A stretch of DNA of 64,000 bases. It comes from Rubrivivax sp. GTDB taxonomy: Bacteria; Pseudomonadota; Gammaproteobacteria; Burkholderiales; Burkholderiaceae_C. The stretch is taken from positions 62,001 through 126,000 of the forward strand of contig JAEUPB010000085.1 of the NCBI GenBank assembly GCA_016789955.1, read 5' to 3'. The stretch's first letter is position 1, and each line of letters begins with the position of its first letter. This document shows, one piece after another, positions 1-8,219 of the stretch. The notes under the pieces were generated by a model that worked only from the letters and a program-made list of their open reading frames with translations, was not told the origin of the DNA and searched no databases. The translations under genes were made by a program, and so were the position numbers.

Positions 1-702
1 GCGATGCACGCCGAGTTGCGCACGGCGCTCGATGCGGCTGCGGCCGACGCGTCCGTGCGGGCGCTGATCCTCACCGGTGCCGGCCGCGGCTTCTGCGCCG
101 GGCAGGACCTGAACGACGGCATGGGCAGCAGCCCCGGGCAAGTGCCCGACGTGGGCGCCGTGATCGAGGCCAACTACCGCCCGCTGGCCGCCCGTCTGCG
201 CGCGATGCCGGTCCCGGTGATCGCCGCCGTGAACGGCGTGGCCGCCGGCGCCGGCGCCAACGCGGCGCTGTGCTGCGACATGGTGATCGCCGCCCGCAGC
301 GCCAGCTTCATCCAGGCCTTCAGCAAGATCGGCCTCGTGCCCGATTGCGGTGGCACCTGGCTCTTGCCGCGGCTGGTGGGCCGGGCCCGCGCACTGGGCC
401 TGGCGATGACCGGCGACAAGCTGCCGGCCGAGGAAGCGCAGCGCATCGGCCTCATCTGGGCCTGTGTCGACGACGCCGAGTTGATGAACGCGGCGATGGC
501 ACTGGCCGAGCGGCTCTCGACCATGCCGTCGAAGGCGCTGGCGCAGACCCGCCGCGCGATCGACGCGGCCACGACGATGGCCTTCGACGACGCGATCACG
601 CTGGAGGCCGACACGCAGCGCGAACTCGGCCGCGCGCACGACTTCGCCGAGGGCGTGGCCGCGTTCCTCGCCAAGCGCGCGCCGGTGTTCAAGGACCGCT
701 GA
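1..702 (+). CDS. paaG: 2-(1,2-epoxy-1,2-dihydrophenyl)acetyl-CoA isomerase PaaG, 5'-truncated by window edge
   Basis: Crotonase-fold isomerase of the aerobic phenylacetate pathway; it converts the ring epoxide of phenylacetyl-CoA to the oxepin. The reading frame is open from base 1, and the first Met (base 4) aligns with an internal MHA-type segment of known PaaG proteins, so about 30 N-terminal residues lie outside the window. Visible signatures are GAGRGFCAGQDLND and NGVAAGAGAN (CoA and oxyanion-hole loops) and PDCGGTWLLPR, which holds the catalytic Asp of the family. Its TGA stop overlaps the paaI ATG by one base (TGATG). Functional call is strong because paaI, paaK and paaABCDE follow directly. 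Confidence 0.93.
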   Translation, partial: AMHAELRTALDAAAADASVRALILTGAGRGFCAGQDLNDGMGSSPGQVPDVGAVIEANYRPLAARLRAMPVPVIAAVNGVAAGAGANAALCCDMVIAARSASFIQAFSKIGLVPDCGGTWLLPRLVGRARALGLAMTGDKLPAEEAQRIGLIWACVDDAELMNAAMALAERLSTMPSKALAQTRRAIDAATTMAFDDAITLEADTQRELGRAHDFAEGVAAFLAKRAPVFKDR

Positions 703-1166
703 TGGATGCACGCGCCGTCGACGCGCAGGCGGTGGCCGAGGCCTGCCGCGACGCGATGTGGAAGGACGATCGCGCCAGCCGCATGCTCGGCATGGAGATC
801 GTCGCGGTGGGCCCCGGCACCGCGACGACGCGCATGACGGTGCGCGACGAGATGCTCAATGGCCACCACCTGTGCCATGGCGGGCTGATCACGACGCTCG
901 CCGACAGCGCCTTCGCGTTCGCCTGCAACGGCTACAACGACGTCACCGTGGCCTCGGGCTTCGACGTGAACCTGATCGCCGCTGCGCGGCTGGGCGACGT
1001 GCTCACCGCGCACGGCGTCGAGGTGAGCAAGAGCGGCCGCACCGGCGTCTACGACATCACCGTCACCAACCAGCGCGGCGAGCGGGTGGCGGCCTTCCGC
1101 GGCCGCTCGTACACCATGAAGGGCAAGCCGCTGGTGCCCGGCCTGCCGTCCACGCGAGGAGTCTGA
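702..1166 (+). CDS. paaI: Hydroxyphenylacetyl-CoA thioesterase PaaI
   Basis: Hot-dog-fold thioesterase of 154 residues that releases CoA from dead-end hydroxyphenylacetyl-CoA and similar intermediates, protecting the pathway from CoA sequestration. The sequence shows the PaaI-type segment HHLCHGGLITTLADSAFAFA, with the HGG turn and an Asp in the position used for catalysis in the family. The ATG overlaps the paaG stop by one base, and the gene ends 4 bases before paaK, so it is translationally coupled in the paa operon. Confidence 0.92.
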   Translation: MDARAVDAQAVAEACRDAMWKDDRASRMLGMEIVAVGPGTATTRMTVRDEMLNGHHLCHGGLITTLADSAFAFACNGYNDVTVASGFDVNLIAAARLGDVLTAHGVEVSKSGRTGVYDITVTNQRGERVAAFRGRSYTMKGKPLVPGLPSTRGV

Positions 1167-1170
1167 CCCG

Positions 1171-2481
1171 ATGCCCGTGAAGCAGCCCGCCCCGGGCGAC
1201 CTCGAGCCCATCGAGCGCGCCAGCCGCGACGAGCTGCAGGCCTTGCAGCTCCAGCGCCTGCGACAGACCCTGGCCCGGGCCTACGAGCACGTGCCGCACT
1301 ACCGCCGGGCGTTCGAAGCCAGGGGCGTGCACCCGTCCGATTGCAGGTCGCTGGCCGACCTGTCGAAGTTCCCGTTCACCGCCAAGGCCGACCTGCGCGA
1401 CCACTACCCCTTCGGCATGTTCGCCGTGCCGCGCGACCGGGTGGTGCGGGTGCATGCGTCGTCGGGCACCACCGGCAAGCCGACGGTGGTGGGCTACACG
1501 CAGGGCGACATCGACCGTTGGGCCGACCTCGTGGCGCGCTCGATCCGCGCCGCCGGCGGCCGCCGCGGCGACATGGTGCACGTGGCGTATGGCTACGGCC
1601 TCTTCACCGGCGGCCTGGGCGCGCACTACGGCGCCGAGAGGCTCGGCTGCACCGTGGTGCCGATGGGGGGCGGGCAGACCGAGAAGCAGGTGCAGCTGAT
1701 CGAGGACTTCCGGCCCGACATCATCATGGTCACGCCCAGCTACATGCAAGTGATCGTCGAGGAGTTCCGCCGTCAAGGCAAGGACCCGCGCGCGATGTCG
1801 CTCTCGGTGGGCATCTTCGGCGCCGAGCCCTGGACCGAGATGATGCGCCGCGACATCGAGCAGAGCGCCGACATCGACGCGGTGGACATCTACGGCCTGT
1901 CGGAGGTGATGGGCCCGGGTGTCGCCAGCGAGTGCGTCGAGTCCAAGGATGGCCCGGTGATCTGGGAAGACCACTTCCTGCCCGAGATCATCGATCCCAA
2001 CACCGGCGAGGTGCTGCCCGACGGCAGCGAGGGCGAGCTCGTCTTCACCACGCTGACGAAGGAAGCGCTGCCCGTCATCCGCTACCGCACGCGCGACCTC
2101 ACGCGGCTGCTGCCGCCCACGGCGCGCTCGATGCGGCGCATGGGCAAGATCGTCGGCCGCAGCGACGACATGCTGATCATCCGCGGCGTCAACCTGTTCC
2201 CCACGCAGGTTGAGGAGATCGTGCTGGCGCACGGGCGGCTGGGCGGGCAGTACCAGCTCGTCGTCACGCGCGAATCGCTGCTCGACGAGGTGGAGGTGCG
2301 CTGCGAGCTGGCGCTGGGGCACGAGGGTGCCGACCGCGCCGCCATCGCCGCCGAGGTGCAGAACCGCATCAAGGAACTGGCCGGGGTGTCGACACGGGTG
2401 GATGTCGGGCTGCCCGACTCCATCGAGCGCACGCTGGTCGGCAAGGCCCGCCGCGTGATCGACAAGCGGCCGAAGTCGTAG
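1171..2481 (+). CDS. paaK: Phenylacetate-CoA ligase PaaK
   Basis: AMP-forming ligase, 436 residues, that activates phenylacetate with ATP and CoA, the first committed step of the pathway. The adenylate-forming signature SSGTTGKPTVVGYT (around residues 95-108) and the YGLSEVMGPGVASEC segment are both present, and the length equals the usual PaaK length (about 437). The ATG is preceded by GAGGAGTC, a good ribosome binding site. It sits between paaI and paaA; an internal position for the ligase is common in Burkholderiales paa clusters. Confidence 0.96.
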   Translation: MPVKQPAPGDLEPIERASRDELQALQLQRLRQTLARAYEHVPHYRRAFEARGVHPSDCRSLADLSKFPFTAKADLRDHYPFGMFAVPRDRVVRVHASSGTTGKPTVVGYTQGDIDRWADLVARSIRAAGGRRGDMVHVAYGYGLFTGGLGAHYGAERLGCTVVPMGGGQTEKQVQLIEDFRPDIIMVTPSYMQVIVEEFRRQGKDPRAMSLSVGIFGAEPWTEMMRRDIEQSADIDAVDIYGLSEVMGPGVASECVESKDGPVIWEDHFLPEIIDPNTGEVLPDGSEGELVFTTLTKEALPVIRYRTRDLTRLLPPTARSMRRMGKIVGRSDDMLIIRGVNLFPTQVEEIVLAHGRLGGQYQLVVTRESLLDEVEVRCELALGHEGADRAAIAAEVQNRIKELAGVSTRVDVGLPDSIERTLVGKARRVIDKRPKS

Positions 2482-2502
2482 ACCTTCCGCAGGAGCCGAC
2501 GC

Positions 2503-3507
2503 ATGTACACGCAAGCCATGGACCTGGCGCCCAAGGAGGAGCGCAAGGCCGTCCGCAGCGCCGAGGAGGCGGTGCTCGAGGAGCGCTTCGAGGCGCGCAT
2601 CGACGCCGGCGACTTCATCGAGGCCAAGGACTGGATGCCCGAGCACTACCGCAAGACGCTGGTGCGGCAGATCAGCCAGCACGCGCACAGCGAGATCGTC
2701 GGCATGTTGCCCGAGGGCAACTGGATCACCCGCGCGCCCACGCTCAAGCGCAAGGCCATCCTGCTGGCCAAGGTGCAGGACGAAGGCGGCCACGGCCTCT
2801 ACCTCTACGTGGCTGCCGAGACCTTGGGCACCACGCGCGACCAGATGCTCGCTGCGCTGCACAGCGGCAAGGCCAAGTACAGCTCGATCTTCAACTATCC
2901 CACGCTGACCTGGGCCGACATCGGCACCATCGGCTGGCTGGTCGACGGCGCGGCCATCATGAACCAGGTGCCACTGACGCGCTGCTCGTACGCGCCGTAC
3001 GCGCGGGCGATGGTGCGCATCTGCCGCGAGGAGAGCTTCCACCAGCGCCAGGGCTACGACTCGCTGCTGGTGATGATGAAGGAAGGCACCGACGCGCAGC
3101 GCGAGATGGTGCAGGACGCGGTGAACCGCTGGTGGTGGCCGAGCCTGATGATGTTCGGCCCGCCCGACGCCGAGAGCCCGAACAGCGCGCAGAGCATGCG
3201 CTGGGGCATCAAGCGCATCTCCAACGACACGCTGCGGCAGAAGTTCATCGACGCGTGCGTGCAGCAGGCGCAGGTGCTGGGTGTGACGCTGCCCGACCCG
3301 GATCTGAAATGGAACGACGCGCGCGGCTCATACGACTTCGGCCCGATCGACTGGGCCGAGTTCTGGCGTGTCGTCGGGGGCCACGGGCCGTGCAACCGCG
3401 AGCGCCTCGCGGCACGCGTGAAGGCCTGGGACGATGGCGCGTGGGTGCGCGACGCGGCGCTGGCCCATGCCCGCAAGCAGGAAGCGAAGCAGCAGGAGGC
3501 GGCGTGA
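2503..3507 (+). CDS. paaA: 1,2-phenylacetyl-CoA epoxidase, catalytic subunit PaaA
   Basis: Catalytic subunit, 334 residues, of the multicomponent di-iron monooxygenase that epoxidises the ring of phenylacetyl-CoA. Ferritin-like helices carry two E-x-x-H iron motifs: [10 protein letters not shown] (about residues 90-99) and [10 protein letters not shown] (about 180-189). It is somewhat longer than the enterobacterial protein because of an N-terminal charged stretch and a C-terminal Lys/Gln/Ala tail. The start has an AGGAG site 8 bases upstream. The stop overlaps the paaB ATG (TGATG). Confidence 0.96.
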   Translation: MYTQAMDLAPKEERKAVRSAEEAVLEERFEARIDAGDFIEAKDWMPEHYRKTLVRQISQHAHSEIVGMLPEGNWITRAPTLKRKAILLAKVQDEGGHGLYLYVAAETLGTTRDQMLAALHSGKAKYSSIFNYPTLTWADIGTIGWLVDGAAIMNQVPLTRCSYAPYARAMVRICREESFHQRQGYDSLLVMMKEGTDAQREMVQDAVNRWWWPSLMMFGPPDAESPNSAQSMRWGIKRISNDTLRQKFIDACVQQAQVLGVTLPDPDLKWNDARGSYDFGPIDWAEFWRVVGGHGPCNRERLAARVKAWDDGAWVRDAALAHARKQEAKQQEAA

Positions 3508-3812
3508 TGAGTGGAACCCCGAGCGACGTGAAGGGCGAATGGCCCTTGTGGGAGGTCTTCGTGCGCCCCAAGGCTGGCCTGGACCACAAGCACTGCGGCA
3601 GCCTGCACGCCAGTGACGCGAAGATGGCGATCCAGATGGCGCGCGAGGTCTACACGCGGCGCCAGGAAGGCACCAGCGTCTGGGTGGTGCGCAGCAGCGA
3701 CATCACCGCCAGCGATCCCGGCGACAAGGACATGCTGTTCGACCCGATGGAGGACAAGGTGTATCGCCACCCGACCTTCTACGAGCTGCCCGAGTCCGTA
3801 AACCATATGTAG
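3507..3812 (+). CDS. paaB: 1,2-phenylacetyl-CoA epoxidase subunit PaaB
   Basis: Small subunit of 101 residues that bridges PaaAC heterodimers in the epoxidase complex. The conserved segments WEVFVRPKAGLDHKHCGSLHA and RRQEGTSVWVV are visible, as is a C-terminal YRHPTFYELPE typical of the family. Start by overlap with the paaA stop, which implies coupled translation and a stoichiometric supply of subunits. paaC begins 15 bases downstream. Confidence 0.95.
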   Translation: MSGTPSDVKGEWPLWEVFVRPKAGLDHKHCGSLHASDAKMAIQMAREVYTRRQEGTSVWVVRSSDITASDPGDKDMLFDPMEDKVYRHPTFYELPESVNHM

Positions 3813-3827
3813 GCCGGAGATCCGCAG

Positions 3828-4637
3828 ATGGCTGCCGTCGCCGATTCGATCCGCCTGCGCGTGACGCCGCCGGTGCAGTACGTGCTGCGCCTGGCCGACA
3901 CCTGCCTCGTGCACGCGCAACGCCAGGCCGAGTGGTGCGGCCACGGCCCGGTGCTCGAGGAAGACATCGCGCTGACCAACCTCACGCTGGACTGCATCGG
4001 CCAGGCGAGGGCGCTGCTCACGCATGCCGGCAGGCTCGAAGGGCAGGGCTACGATGAAGATCAGCTCGCCTTCCTGCGCGAGGAGCGGCAGTTCTACAAC
4101 CTGACGCTCGTCGAGCAGCCCTCGCGGCAGTCGAGCGCGCACACGCCCGGCGGCGACTTCGCCGACGTGGTGGTGCGCAACCTGCTGCTGTCGGGCTGGC
4201 TGATGGGCCTGTGGGACGGCTTGCTCGCGTCCACCGACGCGCAGCTCGCGGCGATCGCCGCCAAGTCGATGAAGGAGACGCGCTACCACCGCCAGCACGC
4301 TGGCGACTGGGCCGTGCGGCTGGGCGACGGCACCGACGAATCGTCAGCGCGCATGCGGGCGGCGCTCCAGCGCGCATGGCCGTACACGGCCGAGATGTTC
4401 GCGGCCGACGCGGTGGACGAAGCTGCGGTGGCCAGCGGCCTCGGACCTTCGCGCGGATCGCTGCGCGAGGCCTGGCAGGCGGGCATTGCCGGGGTGCTGC
4501 ATGAGGCGCACTTGCCGATGCCCGAGACAACGCCGTTCGTCTCCACCGGCACGCAGGGCGTGCACAGCGAGCACATGGGCTTCGTGCTGGCCGAGATGCA
4601 GAGCCTGCAGCGCCAGTTTCCCGGAGGGCGGTGGTGA
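3828..4637 (+). CDS. paaC: 1,2-phenylacetyl-CoA epoxidase, structural subunit PaaC
   Basis: Non-catalytic ferritin-like partner of PaaA, 269 residues, needed for assembly of the epoxidase. Recognisable segments are YVLRLADTCLVHAQRQAEWCGHGP near the N terminus, LTNLTLDCIGQARALL, and ETRYHRQHAGDWAVRLGDGT in the middle. A spaced purine-rich site (GCCGGAGA) precedes the ATG. The 3' end overlaps paaD by 4 to 7 bases depending on which of two adjacent GTG codons starts paaD. Confidence 0.95.
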   Translation: MAAVADSIRLRVTPPVQYVLRLADTCLVHAQRQAEWCGHGPVLEEDIALTNLTLDCIGQARALLTHAGRLEGQGYDEDQLAFLREERQFYNLTLVEQPSRQSSAHTPGGDFADVVVRNLLLSGWLMGLWDGLLASTDAQLAAIAAKSMKETRYHRQHAGDWAVRLGDGTDESSARMRAALQRAWPYTAEMFAADAVDEAAVASGLGPSRGSLREAWQAGIAGVLHEAHLPMPETTPFVSTGTQGVHSEHMGFVLAEMQSLQRQFPGGRW

Positions 4638-5134
4638 GCCTGGTCGCGATGCAGGAGGCTTGGGATGTGCTGGCCGAGGTGCCCGACCCCGAGGTGCCGG
4701 TGCTCTCGGTGTGCGACCTGGGCATCGTGCGCGAGGTCGACTCGCGCGCCGACGGCCTGCACGTGGTGCTGACGCCGACCTACAGCGGCTGCCCGGCCAC
4801 CGAGGCGATCGAGGCCGCGGTGCGCGATGCGCTGGAACGCGCGCAGCTCGGCCCGGTGCACGTCGAGCAGCGGCTCGCCCCGGCCTGGACCAGCGACTGG
4901 ATCAGCGATGACGGGCGCCGCAAGCTGCGCGAGTACGGCATCGCGCCGCCGTCCGGCTCGGCTGCGGTGCCCTCCGGCAGCCAGCCGGTGCGGCTGATGG
5001 CCCGCGGCATCGCCTGCCCGCGCTGCGACAGCGCCGCCACCGAGCGCATCTCGGCCTTCGGCTCCACGGCCTGCAAGTCGCTGTACCGCTGCACCGCCTG
5101 CCGCGAGCCTTTCGAGTACTTCAAGCCGATCTGA
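4631..5134 (+). CDS. paaD: 1,2-phenylacetyl-CoA epoxidase maturation protein PaaD
   Basis: Accessory protein of 167 residues, thought to help build or load the iron-sulfur or di-iron site of the epoxidase. The N-terminal half is a MIP18/DUF59 domain with DPEVPVLSVCDLGIVR and TYSGCPATEAIE. The C-terminal half has a four-Cys metal site, CPRC near residue 131 and CTAC near residue 155, followed by REPFEYFKPI. Two GTG codons (4631, 4634) and an ATG (4649) could start it; the GTGs overlap the paaC end and fit tight coupling. Confidence 0.92.
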   Translation: MVSLVAMQEAWDVLAEVPDPEVPVLSVCDLGIVREVDSRADGLHVVLTPTYSGCPATEAIEAAVRDALERAQLGPVHVEQRLAPAWTSDWISDDGRRKLREYGIAPPSGSAAVPSGSQPVRLMARGIACPRCDSAATERISAFGSTACKSLYRCTACREPFEYFKPI

Positions 5135-5151
5135 CCGGTCGGAATCACGCC

Positions 5152-6219
5152 ATGGCCGGACTGCACTTCCATCCTCTGCGCGTGGCCGCGGTGCACGCGG
5201 ACACCGACGACGCGAAGGTCGTCACCTTCGACGTGCCCGATGCGCTGCGGCAGACCTTTGCGTTCAACCCCGGGCAGTACCTCACGGTGCGCCGCCCCGG
5301 CGGCGCCGACGACCTGCGCCGCTCTTACTCGATCTGCGCCGCCGCTGGCGAGCCGTTGCGGGTGGGCGTGCGCCACGTGCCCGGCGGGGCGTTCTCGAGC
5401 TGGCTGCACGCCGAACTCAAGGCCGGTGACCAGCTGGAGGTGATGGAGCCGCAGGGCCGCTTCGGAGCGGTGGTCTCGGCCGCGCGCGGGCAGCATCTGC
5501 TGGGCATCGCCGGTGGCAGCGGCATCACGCCGCTCCTGTCGATCCTGAAGACGGCGCTGGCGCAGGATGCCACGACGCGCTGCACGCTGCTCTACGGCAA
5601 CCGGCAGGCTGCCTCGACGATGTTCAAGGAAGAGCTCGAGGACCTGAAGAACCGCCACCTCACGCGGCTGGCGCTGCACCCGGTGTTCTCGCGCGAGCAG
5701 GTCGATGCGCCGCTGACCGTCGGTCGTCTCGACCGCGACAAGATCGCAACCTTCCTGCGCCTCGTCGGCCCGGTGGACCATGCATTCGTCTGCGGGCCGC
5801 ATGCCATGAACGACGAGGCCGAGGCCGCGCTGCGCCAGGCGGGCCTGCCGCCGGACCGCATCCACGTCGAGCGCTTCGGCGTGCCGCCCGAGGTGGCTGC
5901 CACGATCTCTCACGCAGCCCAGGCCGGCGACGCCGCCACGGCGCGCATCACCGTGCTGCGCGACGGCCTGACGCGCGAGATCGGTTTCACCGCGCAGGAC
6001 GAAAGCATCCTGGCCGCCGCGTCGCGTGCCGGGCTGGACGTGCCCTATTCGTGCAAGTCGGGCGTCTGCGCCACCTGCCGGGCCAAGCTCGTCGAGGGCC
6101 GCGTGCGCATGGACCGCAACTTCGCGCTGGAGAAGGCCGATCTCGACGCCGGTTTCATCCTCACCTGCCAGTCGCACCCGCTCACCGAGCACGTGTCGGT
6201 GTCGTTCGACGACCGCTGA
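5152..6219 (+). CDS. paaE: 1,2-phenylacetyl-CoA epoxidase reductase PaaE
   Basis: Electron-transfer subunit, 355 residues, that passes electrons from NADPH through FAD and a plant-type [2Fe-2S] centre to PaaA. Domain order is an FAD-binding barrel with RRSYSIC (residues about 57-63), an NAD(P) domain with GIAGGSGITPLL (about 119-130), and a C-terminal ferredoxin with the C-x4-C-x2-C pattern CKSGVCATC followed by a distal Cys in LTCQSHP. The length matches the family. The stop overlaps the regulator ATG (TGATG). Confidence 0.96.
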   Translation: MAGLHFHPLRVAAVHADTDDAKVVTFDVPDALRQTFAFNPGQYLTVRRPGGADDLRRSYSICAAAGEPLRVGVRHVPGGAFSSWLHAELKAGDQLEVMEPQGRFGAVVSAARGQHLLGIAGGSGITPLLSILKTALAQDATTRCTLLYGNRQAASTMFKEELEDLKNRHLTRLALHPVFSREQVDAPLTVGRLDRDKIATFLRLVGPVDHAFVCGPHAMNDEAEAALRQAGLPPDRIHVERFGVPPEVAATISHAAQAGDAATARITVLRDGLTREIGFTAQDESILAAASRAGLDVPYSCKSGVCATCRAKLVEGRVRMDRNFALEKADLDAGFILTCQSHPLTEHVSVSFDDR

Positions 6220-6881
6220 TGGCCCGCCCGCGCTCCAGCGGCTACGACGGCCAGCGCGAGCAGATCCTCGCGGCCGCGGCGGCTCTGTTCGCGCGCCAGG
6301 GCTACACGGCGTCGACGATGAACCAGGTGGCTGCGGCCTGCGGGGTCTCGAAGGCGACGCTCTACCACTACGTGCGCGACAAGCACGCGCTGCTGGCGCA
6401 GATCGCGCGCGGCCACGTCGAGCGGCTGCAGGCGCTGGTGGCCGAGGTGGCGGTGCTGGGGCTGGCGCCGGAAACGCACCTGCGCGTGCTGATCGAGCGC
6501 TTCACGGCGGCCTATGCGAGCGCCCAGCACGAGCACCGCGTGCTCACCGAGGACGTGAAGTTCCTCGACGTGGCTGAACGCGACGCGGTGGTGGAAGGCC
6601 AGCGGCAGGTGGTGGCCGCGTTCGCGCGGGCCGTGGCCGCGGTGCGCCCCGACCTGGCCGAGGCCGAACTCGCCAAGCCGATGGCGATGCTGCTGTTCGG
6701 CATGATCAACTGGACCTTCACGTGGATGCGGCCCGACGGGCCGCTCACGCATCAGGCGCTGGCGCCCATCGTCAGCGCGCTGTTCTTCGGCGGCCTGCCG
6801 GCGGTGGCTGCGCCGTCGAGCGTGCCACGTGGCGTACCGCGCACGCGCGCCAGCAGGGCCCGCGTCGGCGCCGCAGCCTGA
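6219..6881 (+). CDS. paaR: TetR-family regulator of the paa cluster (PaaR-like)
   Basis: TetR-type repressor of 220 residues. The N-terminal helix-turn-helix is clear (MNQVAAACGVSKATLYHYV), and the rest is a helical ligand domain. Its start overlaps the paaE stop, so it is co-transcribed with the genes it probably controls; phenylacetyl-CoA or a later CoA thioester is the likely inducer by analogy with Burkholderiales PaaR proteins, which is inference. The last 25 or so residues are Ala/Arg/Pro-rich, look unconserved, and overlap 130 bases of an opposite-strand ORF. Confidence 0.85.
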   Translation: MARPRSSGYDGQREQILAAAAALFARQGYTASTMNQVAAACGVSKATLYHYVRDKHALLAQIARGHVERLQALVAEVAVLGLAPETHLRVLIERFTAAYASAQHEHRVLTEDVKFLDVAERDAVVEGQRQVVAAFARAVAAVRPDLAEAELAKPMAMLLFGMINWTFTWMRPDGPLTHQALAPIVSALFFGGLPAVAAPSSVPRGVPRTRASRARVGAAA

Positions 6882-7624
6882 GCGGACGAGAGCGCATCGG
6901 CCGCCTGCAGCGCCGGTCCGGCGCGCCGCAGCAGCGTCTCCGCCCCCGCGGCACCGAGTTGCACCGCCACGTGTTGCCAGCGGCGGCGCACGGTGGCATC
7001 GAGCCACAGGTCCTCGATGGCATGGCGCCGGGCCGAGACGGGTCCTGAGGCCGGCAGTTCCAGCAGCCGGGGCGCCAGGGCGCCGACGAAGAGCTGGAAG
7101 TCCGCGCGCAGCGAGGCCTGCGCGATCTCGTCGGCCACCGCGCGCAGCCGCAGGCTCCAGCCGGCCATGCCGAGCTGGGTGGAGATGTCGGCCTGCAACC
7201 GCTGCAGCGCATGCTGTGGACGCACGCCCGGCGGCGGCAGCAGCACCAGCGGCAGCCGCGCGGCGTCGAGGTCGGTCAGCGGCGTGGCGAAGGACAGCAG
7301 CAGCATCCAACGGCGCCACGGCGCGAGCCCGAGGCCGCCCAGCGTCTGGCCGTGGCCCGTCTCCAGGTGCCGCACCTGCGCCGCGGCGGCCACGTACGAG
7401 CAGCCCTCGCGCGCCCGGCTGGCGGCGCGGCTGACGAGCACGGCCGGCTGTGCGTCGGCCAGCGTCTCGAGCACCGGGGCGTCGTCACCACCGGCGCCGA
7501 ACCAGCGCCGGGTGATCGGGCACAGCGCACTGTAGGTCGACGGCGCGAGCCGCTGGGCGGCATCGGCAGGCGGGCGGCGCGGCGGCTGCAGGGTGGGCTG
7601 GAGATCGAGTACGCATTGGTTCAT
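6752..7624 (-). CDS. Hypothetical protein, unrecognised
   Basis: Open frame of 290 residues with a plausible ATG at 7624. I do not recognise a family. No signal peptide or membrane helix is obvious; the protein is rich in Ala, Leu and Arg, with Trp-containing motifs such as APWRRWMLLLSF and IEDLWLDATVRRRWQ. Its last 40 or so residues lie antisense to the 3' end of the TetR gene and look like low-complexity read-through. It lies downstream of the VanZ-like gene with a strong hairpin between them, so it probably has its own promoter. Whether it is expressed cannot be told from the sequence. Confidence 0.55.
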   Translation of the reverse strand: MNQCVLDLQPTLQPPRRPPADAAQRLAPSTYSALCPITRRWFGAGGDDAPVLETLADAQPAVLVSRAASRAREGCSYVAAAAQVRHLETGHGQTLGGLGLAPWRRWMLLLSFATPLTDLDAARLPLVLLPPPGVRPQHALQRLQADISTQLGMAGWSLRLRAVADEIAQASLRADFQLFVGALAPRLLELPASGPVSARRHAIEDLWLDATVRRRWQHVAVQLGAAGAETLLRRAGPALQAADALSSAQAAAPTRALLARVRGTPRGTLDGAATAGRPPKNSALTMGASA

Positions 7625-7684
7625 GGCTGGTGCCTCGTCGAACGGAGCCCCGGGGTGATTCCGGTATGGAAGGGACTGTCGACG

Positions 7685-7713
7685 GGGGGTGGCTCAAATC
7701 GTGAGCCACCCCC
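7685..7713. terminator. Perfect 12-bp GC-rich stem-loop between two minus-strand genes
   Basis: GGGGGTGGCTCA at 7685-7696 is followed by a 5-base loop (AATCG) and its exact reverse complement at 7702-7713. No T-tract follows on either strand, so it is not a textbook intrinsic terminator. It lies just after the end of the minus-strand VanZ-like gene and before the start of the next minus-strand ORF, where a transcript end or an mRNA-stabilising 3' hairpin would be expected. Confidence 0.55.
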
Positions 7714-7735
7714 GGGAACCTAGGGAAAACGAGGA

Positions 7736-8209
7736 TCAGACGGAGGGGGGCGTGCCGGTGCGACGGCCCTGGAGCCAGCCCAGCGCGGCGCGCCCGACCG
7801 CCCAGCCCAGGCCGACGCCGATCGCATCCGCCAGCAGGTCGCCCCACTCGGCGCTGCGGCCGGGCACGGCCTGCTGCAGCAGCTCGATCGCACCGCCGTA
7901 GGCCACCAGCACGAGGGCCACACGCCAGGCTCGGCCCAGGCGCGCCGGCATGGCGGTCGCCATCAGTGCGGCGAAGCCGCCGGAGTGGTCGAGCTTGTCC
8001 CAGCCGCTGGATGGCACGGCGTCGGGATGCGGCAACAGCCCGAGCACGCCCACCGCGGCCGTGAGCAGCGCGAACGCGACCCGCGCCGGCAGACGCCACC
8101 GGGCGGTGGCTGCCTGTCCGGGGATCACCGGCGCGCTCGTGGTGGGGGGAGGAAGGGCCACGAGCAGATTGTGGATGTCGGGCACACTCGTGCGCTCCGT
8201 CCACCGCAT
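7736..8209 (-). CDS. VanZ-like family membrane protein
   Basis: Small integral membrane protein of 157 residues. After a roughly 45-residue polar, Pro-rich N terminus come hydrophobic segments around residues 45-60, 80-110 and 130-147. The VanZ-like consensus is clear: DKLDHSGGFAALMA, then YGGAIELLQQAVPGR, then EWGDLLADAIGVGLG. VanZ proteins are linked to teicoplanin resistance in one setting, but most homologues have no known role. The gene is divergent from the racemase gene with only 10 bases between starts; a start further inside is possible. Confidence 0.8.
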   Translation of the reverse strand: MRWTERTSVPDIHNLLVALPPPTTSAPVIPGQAATARWRLPARVAFALLTAAVGVLGLLPHPDAVPSSGWDKLDHSGGFAALMATAMPARLGRAWRVALVLVAYGGAIELLQQAVPGRSAEWGDLLADAIGVGLGWAVGRAALGWLQGRRTGTPPSV

Positions 8210-8219
8210 CGATCACCGC

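Noticed and set aside
1063-3042. 659-codon open frame on the minus strand across paaK and paaA
   Set aside because: Shadow of two well-supported plus-strand genes; composition (His, Arg, Ala, Val-rich) is the usual antisense pattern in GC-rich DNA, with no domain.
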